A stretch of 64,000 nt of DNA from Blautia faecis (GTDB taxonomy: Bacteria > Bacillota > Clostridia > Lachnospirales > Lachnospiraceae), in contig NZ_JAJCIA010000012.1 in NCBI RefSeq assembly GCF_020554845.1, forward strand, positions 1 through 64,000, read 5' to 3'. Shown piece after piece: positions 7,669 to 16,241 of this stretch. The notes beneath the pieces are model-generated. The model made no database searches. It worked only from the letters and a program-made list of their open reading frames with translations, and was not told the origin of the DNA. Each line of letters begins with the position of its first letter. Position 1 is the first letter of the stretch. The position numbers and the translations under genes are program-made.

Positions 7669-9681
7669 ATGTTAGCGTATAGAATTGAGGGAATTATTGG
7701 GGAGAGTCTGTGCAAAGATGAGAATGATAGAAATGCTGTTGCGGAGATGAAACATAAGTATGCAAATAGAAGTGAGGTATTTAACAACAGATTTGGTAAA
7801 AATGCGTATATATTTATTGCAGATACTTCAGAAGGAAGTATTACGTTGGGAGCGTTTGTGACGGATTTGCAGAAAATATCGGCTATTGTAGATTCCTATG
7901 CTCAGCATATGGGAATACAAATGACAGATATTGTCATATCAGAAGTAACATTAAAGAAATTATACGGACTTCTAAGTAAGGCTGAAAGTCAGAATTTTAT
8001 CCAGGATACAAATGAAATTCTGGAGGAATTTGGGCTTGATGAGATTGTGGGGGATTATGTCCGGTATTTGGAATATAAAGAATATATTGTAAAGAAGGGC
8101 ACTGCCAATCTGCTGCGATGCAATGAGGCTAAATATTGGATGAGTGATACCTTCCATTTGGAATTACAGAGAATATTTGCAGGAAGCGGCCATGAATCGG
8201 CATTGGGACATCCTGTTCACTATATCATTGAAACTGATGATGAGAGTACTAGGCGAATTATGCAGATTTATCTGCTGCGAAGCCTGTATACTCAAATGAG
8301 AATTAGAAGTGGGAGATTTAGTTGTATTGAAGTTGAAACAAGCCGAACTTTAAATGATGGGACATATGAATTGTTGTATAAAGCTTCTTTCGGTGGAAGT
8401 GTTGTGGTGAAGGTTCTTATGGAGGATAGTGAGGAAACAGACTATGCTACAGAGTTAAATGAGCAGATACAGCTTATTTGTAAAATGCTTAAAAAATATC
8501 GTAATCAGGTACTGACGATTATCTGCCTGCCAAGAGAATGCCAGCGGTTGAAGGAACTGTTCTATGAAGAATTGTCAAATGTATCTATTGTGGAATTAAA
8601 GGAGAAATTTGTGAAAGAAAAAGAGGCTGAACGGTTTCTTGAGAATCTGGCAGAAGAAAAGCAAATATCTGCTGATGCAAAGCTTGCCAATAAGATACAG
8701 GAAGGAAAAGGATACTTGGTACCAGAGCTTAGAGGAATTTTTGATTCCTGGTATGACCAGAAGCTGAAAACAGAGATTTATCCTCAGTACCAAGATGTTT
8801 TAACTATAAAGGCAGAGGAAATAAAGGCGATACCGAAAGGCACTGCCTATGAAAGATTGCAGAAAATGGTGGGAATTACCCAAATTAAAGCGGTAATAGA
8901 GAAAGCTCTTAATTATAATAAACTTCAGAAGATATATAGAGAAAAAGGAATAAAAACAGGACGTCCTGTTATGCATATGGTATTTACCGGAAATCCAGGA
9001 ACTGCGAAAACTACAGTGGCAAGGCTGCTGGCTCAGATTATGCAGGATAACGGTTTACTTTCCAGAGGACATCTGGTGGAAGTTGGAAGATCTGATCTGG
9101 TGGGAAAATATGTAGGATGGACAGCAAAATGTGTAAAAGAAAAATTTAAAGAAGCGAAAGGTGGTGTATTATTTATTGATGAAGCTTATTCGCTTCTGGA
9201 TAATCGGGCAGGTTCCTATGGAGATGAAGCAATCAATACAATTGTACAGGAGATGGAGAATCATCGAGAGGAACTGGTGGTTATATTTGCTGGATATCCT
9301 GAAAAAATGGAAGAATTTATTCAGAAAAATCCAGGACTCAGATCAAGAATAGCATTTCATGTTTCGTTTCCTGATTATAATGAATTGGAGCTTTGTCAGA
9401 TTGCACAGCTTATGGGAAAAGAAAAGGGAATCGAGTTTACTCAGGAAGCTATGGGAAAACTACGGACTGTATTTAGATATATGGGAAAGAAAGATGACTT
9501 CGGAAATGGGCGATATGTACGAAGCATGCTGGAGCAGGCGCAGATGAATCAGGCGGAAAGGTTATTAAAAAAAGATATTTCTACTATTACGGATACGGAA
9601 CTCTTTACAATAACGGCAGAAGATATTGAAATCCCCCTTATGGAAAGGGAAGAAAGAAGAGTGATTGGCTTTGCGTGTTAA
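7669..9681 (+). CDS. AAA+ ATPase, CbbX/SpoVK-like
   Basis: A 670-residue ATPase. The C-terminal AAA+ module of the CbbX/SpoVK group has Walker A GNPGTAKTT (near residue 441), Walker B VLFIDEAYS (near 500) and an arginine-finger segment NPGLRSRIAFHV (near 553). The protein ends RRVIGFAC. The first 390 residues are not assigned; the stretch around HPVHYIIETDDESTRR, followed by strands but without a P-loop, may be a degenerate second AAA domain (inference). Start ATG follows GGAGG. It is adjacent to a WYL regulator, and such ATPases remodel protein complexes in sporulation, secretion and some conflict systems; the role here is open. Confidence 0.8.
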   Translation: MLAYRIEGIIGESLCKDENDRNAVAEMKHKYANRSEVFNNRFGKNAYIFIADTSEGSITLGAFVTDLQKISAIVDSYAQHMGIQMTDIVISEVTLKKLYGLLSKAESQNFIQDTNEILEEFGLDEIVGDYVRYLEYKEYIVKKGTANLLRCNEAKYWMSDTFHLELQRIFAGSGHESALGHPVHYIIETDDESTRRIMQIYLLRSLYTQMRIRSGRFSCIEVETSRTLNDGTYELLYKASFGGSVVVKVLMEDSEETDYATELNEQIQLICKMLKKYRNQVLTIICLPRECQRLKELFYEELSNVSIVELKEKFVKEKEAERFLENLAEEKQISADAKLANKIQEGKGYLVPELRGIFDSWYDQKLKTEIYPQYQDVLTIKAEEIKAIPKGTAYERLQKMVGITQIKAVIEKALNYNKLQKIYREKGIKTGRPVMHMVFTGNPGTAKTTVARLLAQIMQDNGLLSRGHLVEVGRSDLVGKYVGWTAKCVKEKFKEAKGGVLFIDEAYSLLDNRAGSYGDEAINTIVQEMENHREELVVIFAGYPEKMEEFIQKNPGLRSRIAFHVSFPDYNELELCQIAQLMGKEKGIEFTQEAMGKLRTVFRYMGKKDDFGNGRYVRSMLEQAQMNQAERLLKKDISTITDTELFTITAEDIEIPLMEREERRVIGFAC

Positions 9682-9777
9682 TGAGATAAGGCTTGCTTTC
9701 GCTCTGGGCGATAATTATAATTTAACTAATAATAGAGCTTACTGAAGGCATGCTCTGGAGCTGATTGGAGGAGAAAA

Positions 9778-10872
9778 ATGGGTACAGCATATTCCAAGAA
9801 ATTATTAGTTCTTTATATTCTGGATATTTTGCAGAAGTATACAGATGAAGAACACAGGCTAAGCCAAAAGGAGATACTGGAAATTCTGCGCAAAGAATAT
9901 GAAATGATAGTTGATCGGAAAACTGTGCGAAGAAATCTTCTGAATCTGATGGAGTATGACTGTGAGATTGAGTGCAGGGAAGTGCTCAGGAAAAAAACTG
10001 ATAGAAGTGATTCTTCTTATTTAGGAGAATGTGAAGAGGAAGAAGCGATTTGGACAGATTTCTATCTGAAACATAAATTTACAGATGAAGAACTGAGATT
10101 GCTGATTGATAGTGTGCTATTTTCCAGGCACATACCGTACCGTCAGGTAAAGGATCTGGTTGAGAAGCTGGAATCTTTATCAAATGTATATTTCAAATCC
10201 CAGTCCCAGTACATTTATCCTCCTTCTGAGAACCGCACAGATAATAAGCAGCTGTTCTATAATATTGGTGTATTGGATGAGGCTATTCGTAAGAATCAGA
10301 AAGTTTCTTTTGAATATGTGGAATATCACACAGATAAGAAACTTTATTCCAGAAAGAGAGAGGATGGAACGATTAGAATATATATTGTAAATCCATATCA
10401 GATGGCAGCACAGCAAGGCAAATATTATTTGATCTGCAACTATGATAAGTATGACGATATTTCCAATTATCGCATTGACAGAATCCGAAATATTCAGCTT
10501 TTGGATGAGAAATGTAAGCCCTTCGAATCCCTGACACAGTCAGGACATCAGCGTTTGAATCTTGCAGACTATATGAAAGAACATATCTATATGTATTCAG
10601 GCGAGAATTCGTTTGTAAAATTCCGAATTGCGAGGGTAATGCTTTCTGATGTGATCGATATGTTTGGAAAAGAAGTTGTCTTTTCTGACGAAACAGACAC
10701 TCATGTGTCAGTAAGTGTAAAAGTAAATGAACGCGCTGCTGAGCAATTCGCCAAAAGCTACGGCCCGGATGTGATTATTCTTCAACCAGAACGATTGAGG
10801 GAGAAGATGAAGAACGATATGAAAAGATTGTGGGAAGCGTATAGGGATATGCAGGAAAGCCGGGAAGCTTGA
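9778..10872 (+). CDS. WYL-domain transcriptional regulator
   Basis: A 364-residue protein with an N-terminal winged helix (residues 10-65, including DRKTVRRNLLNLMEYDCEIE) and a WYL ligand-sensing domain (about 165-260, with the NPYQMAAQQGKYYLICNYD and SNYRIDRIRNIQLL segments), followed by the usual C-terminal extension. WYL proteins bind nucleic-acid-like ligands and often control defence or DNA-damage genes. The start follows TTGGAGGAG. Its stop overlaps the start of the next gene by one base, so the two are co-translated, and the AAA+ gene lies about 100 bases upstream. Confidence 0.9.
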   Translation: MGTAYSKKLLVLYILDILQKYTDEEHRLSQKEILEILRKEYEMIVDRKTVRRNLLNLMEYDCEIECREVLRKKTDRSDSSYLGECEEEEAIWTDFYLKHKFTDEELRLLIDSVLFSRHIPYRQVKDLVEKLESLSNVYFKSQSQYIYPPSENRTDNKQLFYNIGVLDEAIRKNQKVSFEYVEYHTDKKLYSRKREDGTIRIYIVNPYQMAAQQGKYYLICNYDKYDDISNYRIDRIRNIQLLDEKCKPFESLTQSGHQRLNLADYMKEHIYMYSGENSFVKFRIARVMLSDVIDMFGKEVVFSDETDTHVSVSVKVNERAAEQFAKSYGPDVIILQPERLREKMKNDMKRLWEAYRDMQESREA

Positions 10873-11933
10873 TGGATATTTATAAATTTGTAGTTTCAAA
10901 TTCTATTCGAAATTATTTGAAAAGAATAAATTATAAGTTCAGTACGCAGGAAGCAGCATTTTTGGTTTGGTATTGTGAAACAGCAACTTTAGAAGAAAAA
11001 TTTGGGGCATGGGAAGAAATTATTAATACTATGCCGAATTGCTCTATGCAGGAACGAATTGACATGGAGGCTATCCCAGATTTCCATAAATTTCTAATAG
11101 ATTATATAAAGTTGCAAAAAAAGTTGTTGAATAAGTTTAAGACAGCAGAAAAAAGTATATATTCTTGCGAAATGTATCAAAGAAAATATACTGGTATTCA
11201 TTATGAGCATAAAGTATTTAATCAGTATGATGAATGCGTTGCTTATGGTATAAAAGAATTTGATTCTGAATTGTGTGATAGAGCTGTTATTACCAAACAC
11301 AAATGGGGGTGCAAAGAAGGGGAACGGCAAGACGAAAAATGCTATATTAACTCTTCTGGAGCTGTGTTGAGTATGGATTGTATGGTTAAAAATGATCAGG
11401 AGAGAAAGATAAATGCTGCATTTGATGGAATGTGGTTTGATTTTCCAACACCGTTTCATGCTGGAGATATAGTGTGCTCTCATTATAAACAGGCAGAACC
11501 ATATGTACTGACTGGAATTTGTACATGGAATGCGAGCAGAATAAAACAAGAGTTGCCCAAGACAGAGTATACGGAAAGATATCTTTCAATGCGTGGGGAA
11601 ATTCAGAAAAGAATTTATAAAGATGGAGATACAAGTGATATGGAGTGCCGTGGTTATGGTATTTCAATGGATGAATGCGTGGGGATATCTGTATGGAAAG
11701 AAATTCTGCCAATGCGTAGTTATTTAGAATTGGAGTATTATAGTTTGTCTCTAAGCGGAACAAACGATGTATTGGCATTGATAAGTGGGACTCTAAGAGG
11801 AGAATATAATATAGAATTCTTGCTTAATGCATACAGTATGCTTATATTTAAAAATAGCTTCGAAAAGAAATTGATGGAGCTTCAAACGAACTTTGGGAAA
11901 GATCAGGTGGCAGATATAGGAATATTTAAATAA
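10872..11933 (+). CDS. Conserved protein of unknown function, coupled to the WYL regulator
   Basis: A 353-residue soluble protein. I do not recognise a catalytic motif. The N-terminus (IYKFVVSNSIRNYLKRINYK, then AAFLVWYCETATLEEKFGAW) resembles a hypothetical family common in gut clostridia, from memory only. There are scattered cysteines (near residues 41, 59 and 97) and a mixed alpha/beta pattern. ATG overlaps the WYL gene stop by one base, which indicates translational coupling. A TTG three bases upstream is an unlikely start. Base composition is AT-richer than the flanking core genes. Confidence 0.7.
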   Translation: MDIYKFVVSNSIRNYLKRINYKFSTQEAAFLVWYCETATLEEKFGAWEEIINTMPNCSMQERIDMEAIPDFHKFLIDYIKLQKKLLNKFKTAEKSIYSCEMYQRKYTGIHYEHKVFNQYDECVAYGIKEFDSELCDRAVITKHKWGCKEGERQDEKCYINSSGAVLSMDCMVKNDQERKINAAFDGMWFDFPTPFHAGDIVCSHYKQAEPYVLTGICTWNASRIKQELPKTEYTERYLSMRGEIQKRIYKDGDTSDMECRGYGISMDECVGISVWKEILPMRSYLELEYYSLSLSGTNDVLALISGTLRGEYNIEFLLNAYSMLIFKNSFEKKLMELQTNFGKDQVADIGIFK

Positions 11934-11977
11934 GAGCATTTTTATATCTGCGATACATAGGAAGGGGAAAATAGAAT

Positions 11978-12904
11978 ATGGAAATAAAAAAGTTGGATGA
12001 AGATAAGTGTAAGAATTTGAAAGATTTATTTATTGAGTGGCATGAAAGACACGAAGAAGATGTTAATGAATTACGTATAGAAGTAAATAAATTAAAAGAA
12101 AGAGAATATAGTTGTCCTTCACCAAGAAAACTTACTAAGCTTTTAAAGGAGTTTGGGATTCCTGGATGTTTTTCTGAATGGTTTATAAAAGATGTTGATA
12201 TGGGGAATGTTCCTAAAGCAGAGAATTGGGAATATGTTTTGAAAAATGCTTTTAATCTAGATGGTGGAAAGAAAAATTTTGAACCTGAACCCGGAGATTA
12301 TCAAAATATTTTCCTTTTTAAGGAAGCAAATGATTCAGATAAAATAAGTTCAAATAGTAAAGATAGCTATCCATGTTTTGCAAGTGAGTTGGAAAAGGGA
12401 AATGTAAATCCATGGATTTATGAATGGAAAGATAAAACTTTTAAAAGCGGAATTCCGCGTAAATTACCTAAAGCGCTTTCTAAATATTTGACTGGAACAA
12501 CTCAGGATGAGATACATAATAATTTTTTGAAATATGCTGCTTATATGAATATAAATAAACGAGGTGGGGAAAGTCGTACAGATGAACGGACTTTATTGAA
12601 TTATGCATATTATTATAGAAATTATATCTTGAAAGAAATTGAATTGCTTGGAGGTGAGCAGAAACATATTAAAGTTTTTGTGTGTGGTAGCAGATATTAT
12701 TTCGAAAATCTAATTAAAAATCTTGGGCTTGGGTTCAATGCCAAAGACATACAGCATGCGAAGTATTGTTTCATTAATATTACACACCCTTCGGCAAGAA
12801 TAGGGGCTGATAAATTGTTTGAAGAAATGAACATGGAGGAAGTATTTGGTGCAAGATTAAAAAAAGAAAATCCCGTTTGTGTGGATAAATTTGTTTACTA
12901 TTAA
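11978..12904 (+). CDS. Unrecognised protein, possible uracil-DNA-glycosylase-like fold
   Basis: A 308-residue protein preceded by GGAAGGGG. Residues 1-45 are highly charged and likely helical or coiled. Two segments recall the uracil-DNA glycosylase superfamily: a strand followed by a polar loop, NIFLFKEANDSD, near residues 109-120, and ITHPSARIG near 268-276, where that superfamily carries its HPS/T motif. A strand KVFVCGSRYYF precedes the latter. The match is by eye and weak. The gene is very AT-rich, in the accessory block between the WYL pair and a phosphatase. Confidence 0.5.
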   Translation: MEIKKLDEDKCKNLKDLFIEWHERHEEDVNELRIEVNKLKEREYSCPSPRKLTKLLKEFGIPGCFSEWFIKDVDMGNVPKAENWEYVLKNAFNLDGGKKNFEPEPGDYQNIFLFKEANDSDKISSNSKDSYPCFASELEKGNVNPWIYEWKDKTFKSGIPRKLPKALSKYLTGTTQDEIHNNFLKYAAYMNINKRGGESRTDERTLLNYAYYYRNYILKEIELLGGEQKHIKVFVCGSRYYFENLIKNLGLGFNAKDIQHAKYCFINITHPSARIGADKLFEEMNMEEVFGARLKKENPVCVDKFVYY

Positions 12905-12931
12905 ATTTTTATTTGAAAAGGATAAAACTAC

Positions 12932-13639
12932 ATGAATTATGTGATATCAGATATCCATGGATGTTACAAGGAGTTTAAGACACTTTTAAAGAACATAGGG
13001 TTTTCTTCAGCAGATACATTATTTGTTCTAGGAGATATGGTAGATCGCGGACCAGATCCAATCGGAGTACTGAGATTGATGGCTTCTTATCCGAACATCT
13101 ATCCACTTGCAGGAAATCATGAATTTATTATGATGAGTATTCTTCAAAAGTTAATGCAGGAAATTAGCGAGGATAATATTGAATCTACTCTTACAGAAGA
13201 ATTTTTGCATAAATATAATTTATGGATAGAAGATGGTGGTGCCACTACTATAAATGGATTTAAAAAGCTCCCAAAAGAAGAACAGGAATTTTTATTAGAT
13301 TATTTGAATGACTTGTCTGTTTATGAAAGGATAACAGTAAATAACCAAAACTATATACTTGTTCATTCTTTGCCAGATAATTTACAGAATGGAAATGATT
13401 TAAATTATCAGATTGAAGAAATTATATTTGGAAGACCTGATTTTACAGCATCGTGGAATCAGGAGGATATCTATATTATTGGACATACTCCTACTTTCAA
13501 AATTCCAGGAGCAGAATCTGGAAAAATATATAGAAGAAATAATTTGATTGATATTGACTGCGGATGTGTTACCGGACATGCATTATGTGCGTATTGTATT
13601 GATACAGGAGAAACGTTTTATGAACCGTTTTTTGTCTGA
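12932..13639 (+). CDS. Metallophosphoesterase, PPP/ApaH-like
   Basis: A 235-residue calcineurin-like phosphoesterase. The metal motifs are in order: DIHG (residues 7-10), GDMVDRGPDP (near 34-43), GNHEF (near 66-70), and late histidines in LVHS and IGHTPT. Family members hydrolyse phosphoproteins or diadenosine tetraphosphate; the short size and early GDMVDRGPDP fit the PrpA/ApaH type. It overlaps the next (broken) gene by 20 bases in another frame. Substrate not assignable from sequence. Confidence 0.88.
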   Translation: MNYVISDIHGCYKEFKTLLKNIGFSSADTLFVLGDMVDRGPDPIGVLRLMASYPNIYPLAGNHEFIMMSILQKLMQEISEDNIESTLTEEFLHKYNLWIEDGGATTINGFKKLPKEEQEFLLDYLNDLSVYERITVNNQNYILVHSLPDNLQNGNDLNYQIEEIIFGRPDFTASWNQEDIYIIGHTPTFKIPGAESGKIYRRNNLIDIDCGCVTGHALCAYCIDTGETFYEPFFV

Positions 13640-14000
13640 AACTGGTAATAAAGTACAGGCGCATAAGGGAGTATTTTGGCTTATTGAGGATAAATTGCTT
13701 ACTTTTCCTTTCGAGAAAAACAGATATCAATCCTCAGTTTCAAAATCGGGCGATACATATGTTCACAAATAATTGTGGAAAGAGATTTCTAATTCAAAAG
13801 TTTCATACAACTTTTATCCAAGAGGCAGAGTTGAAATTAAGAAATGTGGAAGTTCAATTGTTTATATGAATCCCAATATTGCAGAGGAGTATGTGAAGCA
13901 AATTATGGATGATTTTGGACTATATGAGTATCCTAAAATAATATATGATAATAGCTTGCATTATAAATGTTATCTGGATGATGGTTGGCGAGCAGAGTGA
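13620..14000 (+). pseudogene. Small conserved protein gene interrupted by a TAA stop
   Basis: One reading frame runs from ATG 13620 to TGA 14000 but contains TAA at 13770-13772. On both sides the translation looks protein-like: KGVFWLIEDKLLTFPF and KSGDTYVHK before, LWKEISNSKVSYNFYPRG and HYKCYLDDGW after. I recall a gut-Firmicute family in which this junction reads HK(L)LW, so a single TTA-to-TAA change would explain the stop (from memory, not searched). Either the gene is dead, or a 75-residue protein is restarted from the TTG at 13773. Function of the family unknown. Confidence 0.65.
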
Positions 14001-14026
14001 ATACAAATGTATTTTTGTGATAAACA

Positions 14027-14068
14027 AAAGAAATCTCATACTATTTATAAATAGCAAGAGATTTCTTT
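14027..14068. terminator. Bidirectional terminator between convergent genes
   Basis: AAAGAAATCTC (14027-14037) and GAGATTTCTTT (14058-14068) form an 11-bp perfect stem with A and T runs at the two outer ends, so it can serve both the plus-strand accessory genes and the minus-strand amino-acid importer. Confidence 0.8.
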
Positions 14069-14099
14069 GATGAAAACTTATAAAAGAATTACAGGAAAT

Positions 14100-14846
14100 T
14101 CAAATCACATAATCCGAACTTGTCATATGGAGGAATGCCATTGTTTTCTCACTCTTGGGCTGTGAGAAGAACTCTTTGGATGGTCCCTCTTCTACGATAA
14201 CACCGTCCTCCATGTAGACTACCCAGTTGGCAACTTTTCTGGCAAAATCCATTTCGTGGGTGACTACGACCATGGTGGTTCCTTCGTCGGCAAGCTTTCT
14301 CATAACATCCAGAACCTCGCCGGTAAGTCTTGGGTCAAGGGCGGAGGTTGGTTCGTCGAAGAGAACTACTTCCGGATTGTAGGCGATGGCTCTTGCGATA
14401 GCTACACGCTGTTGCTGCCCACCGGAAAGCTGGTCCGGATAGAAGTTGGCGCGGTTTGCCATGCCTACTTTTTCCAGCATTTCCATAGCTTTTTTCTTCG
14501 CTTCTTCAGGAGAATTCTTACGGGCAATGGTAAGACCCTCCAGTACATTGTCAAGTGCTGTTTTGTTGCGGAAAAGATTGTATCCCTGGAAGACAAAGCC
14601 CATTTTCATTCGTAACTGCCGGATCTCTTTCCTGGTAACAGCAGTGATATCTTTGTGGAAATCATCGAAGGTGATTTCTCCTTTATCTGCCTGCTCCAGA
14701 AAGCTGATACAGCGGAGAAGGGTTGTCTTTCCAGAACCGCTGTTTCCCAGAACTGCGATCACAGAACCTTTTTCAACTTTGAAATCAACACCTTTTAATA
14801 CTTCGTTTGATCCGAATTTTTTATGGATATTTTTTACTTCCAGCAT
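14100..14846 (-). CDS. Polar amino-acid ABC transporter ATP-binding protein (GlnQ/TcyC type)
   Basis: A 248-residue ATPase of normal length. Walker A is GNSGSGKTT, the Q-loop is VFQGYNLF, the signature is LSGGQQQRVAIARA, Walker B is [12 protein letters not shown], and the switch histidine is in VVTHEMDFA. It energises uptake of a polar amino acid with the permease and binding protein encoded upstream on the same strand. It is the last gene of a four-gene operon (binding protein, permease, AhpD-like protein, ATPase), with a gap of about 140 bases after the AhpD-like gene. Confidence 0.93.
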   Translation of the reverse strand: MLEVKNIHKKFGSNEVLKGVDFKVEKGSVIAVLGNSGSGKTTLLRCISFLEQADKGEITFDDFHKDITAVTRKEIRQLRMKMGFVFQGYNLFRNKTALDNVLEGLTIARKNSPEEAKKKAMEMLEKVGMANRANFYPDQLSGGQQQRVAIARAIAYNPEVVLFDEPTSALDPRLTGEVLDVMRKLADEGTTMVVVTHEMDFARKVANWVVYMEDGVIVEEGPSKEFFSQPKSEKTMAFLHMTSSDYVI

Positions 14847-14987
14847 ATTTTTTTCTCACATTCTTATATAGAAATTTGGTAATTGATAACAGGGTATTAT
14901 GAAGAAACTTAAAAGTCTTTCTTCTGTAGCAAATGATATAAAATACGAGTTGTTCACATATGGTGATGCTGCCGAAGGCGACATTAA

Positions 14988-15485
14988 TTATACTTCGACC
15001 TTTAAAATATCATTAAAGTAGTTATTGGCAACCATCAGTACACCCATAGCTGTGATAACTACGATTTCTTCTTCTGTAAACTCTTCTTTTAATTCAGTAT
15101 AGATTTCATCCGGAATGTTTTTCGGATCTTTTGCAAGAGCGCGGCCAAAAGAAATAAGTAATTCTTCCTTCTTTGTAAATTGAAAATTGTCGAAATCAAT
15201 ACCATTATCTTTCAGAAGCTTTCTGAAATAAGTACTGCATACCAGGCAGTCATTTTCTTCGGAAATTGCATATTCAAAGAAGTCACCGGCTCTTTTTCCA
15301 ATCAGTCTCTGCAGCTCCCGGTCAAGGGTGTAGGAGCTGTCTTCGATGGCTTTGAAAGCTTCTGCATTATGGAGAAGAGTAAGCTTTTCATTAGTGAGCC
15401 TATAGCCCTGTGCAAGATGGTTTCTGATTACTTCTTTCTCTTTTTCCCCTGCTGTTTCCGGGTCGATTTTTGAAATATAAGACAT
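14988..15485 (-). CDS. AhpD/carboxymuconolactone-decarboxylase-like protein
   Basis: A 165-residue helical protein with the redox pair CLVC (ENDCLVCSTYFRKLL), the CxxC of AhpD-like proteins, within a CMD-fold segment. AhpD-type proteins act as thiol-dependent peroxidase partners. The start ATG at 15485 has GGAG just upstream; an upstream extension overlapping the permease gene is not needed. Its position inside an amino-acid importer operon, two bases after the permease stop, suggests the substrate needs redox handling, cystine being the obvious candidate. That substrate call is inference. Confidence 0.8.
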   Translation of the reverse strand: MSYISKIDPETAGEKEKEVIRNHLAQGYRLTNEKLTLLHNAEAFKAIEDSSYTLDRELQRLIGKRAGDFFEYAISEENDCLVCSTYFRKLLKDNGIDFDNFQFTKKEELLISFGRALAKDPKNIPDEIYTELKEEFTEEEIVVITAMGVLMVANNYFNDILKVEV

Positions 15486-15487
15486 AA

Positions 15488-16171
15488 TTATTCTCCTTTC
15501 ACTGGCGTAGGAGCATTCCATACCAGCTTTTTCTCAAAATAGTTTTGTACCCATGTAAGGACGGTACAGATTATAAGGTAAATAACAGCAGCCTCGCAGT
15601 ACAGGGCGAAGGGCTCGTAGGTTCTGGCGGCAATCTGCTGTGCGGTGGTGAACAGCTCCACAACTGTGATACTGGAGGCAAGGGAAGTGTCCTTGGTAAG
15701 TCCGATCAGTGAGTTAAACAGTGGTGGAAAAGCGATTCGGAATGCCTGGGGCATTACAATCCTGGTCATGGTCTGGCGGTAACTCAGACCCACCATATAA
15801 GCAGCTTCTGTCTGTCCTTCTGGTACCGCCTGGATCGCAGATCGGAAAATCTCAGCGTTGTAAGCGCCAAGGTTCAGGGCAAATGCAATCACAGCGGATG
15901 GAAAAGCGTCCAGGATAATTCCTACAGACGGCAGGCCAAAGAAAATGATGAACAGCTGTACAATAAGTGGGGTTCCGCGGAAGACCCATATGTAAAATCT
16001 TGCGAACTGCTTCAGTCCTTTTACATTGGCAATCTGTACCAGGGCTAGAAAAAGGGCGATGATGCAGCCAAAAACAAAGGATAATAAGGTAAGGGGGATT
16101 GTAACTTTTATTCCGGGTATGAGGATTCTGGTAAAGGAAGATACCAGAATCCCTGCTAATCGTTCACTCAT
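15488..16171 (-). CDS. Polar amino-acid ABC transporter permease (HisM/GlnP/TcyB type)
   Basis: A 227-residue membrane protein with about five membrane segments and the family EAA loop (EAAYMVGLSYRQTMTRIVMPQAF), which docks the ATPase. The FRGTPLIVQLFIIFFGLP segment is characteristic of the polar amino-acid family. It lies between the binding-protein gene and the AhpD-like gene. No second permease is present, so it probably forms a homodimer. Confidence 0.93.
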   Translation of the reverse strand: MSERLAGILVSSFTRILIPGIKVTIPLTLLSFVFGCIIALFLALVQIANVKGLKQFARFYIWVFRGTPLIVQLFIIFFGLPSVGIILDAFPSAVIAFALNLGAYNAEIFRSAIQAVPEGQTEAAYMVGLSYRQTMTRIVMPQAFRIAFPPLFNSLIGLTKDTSLASSITVVELFTTAQQIAARTYEPFALYCEAAVIYLIICTVLTWVQNYFEKKLVWNAPTPVKGE

Positions 16172-16241
16172 AATTGTTTCCTTTTACTTTCAATTGTTGG
16201 ATGATTGTCTGTTGTTCTGGACAACAGCTGTGGCAAAGTAA

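Noticed and set aside
1..14000. Prophage or integrative element boundaries
   Set aside because: No integrase, phage structural gene, relaxase or tRNA attachment site is visible, so the region is called accessory only from gene content and AT-rich sequence.
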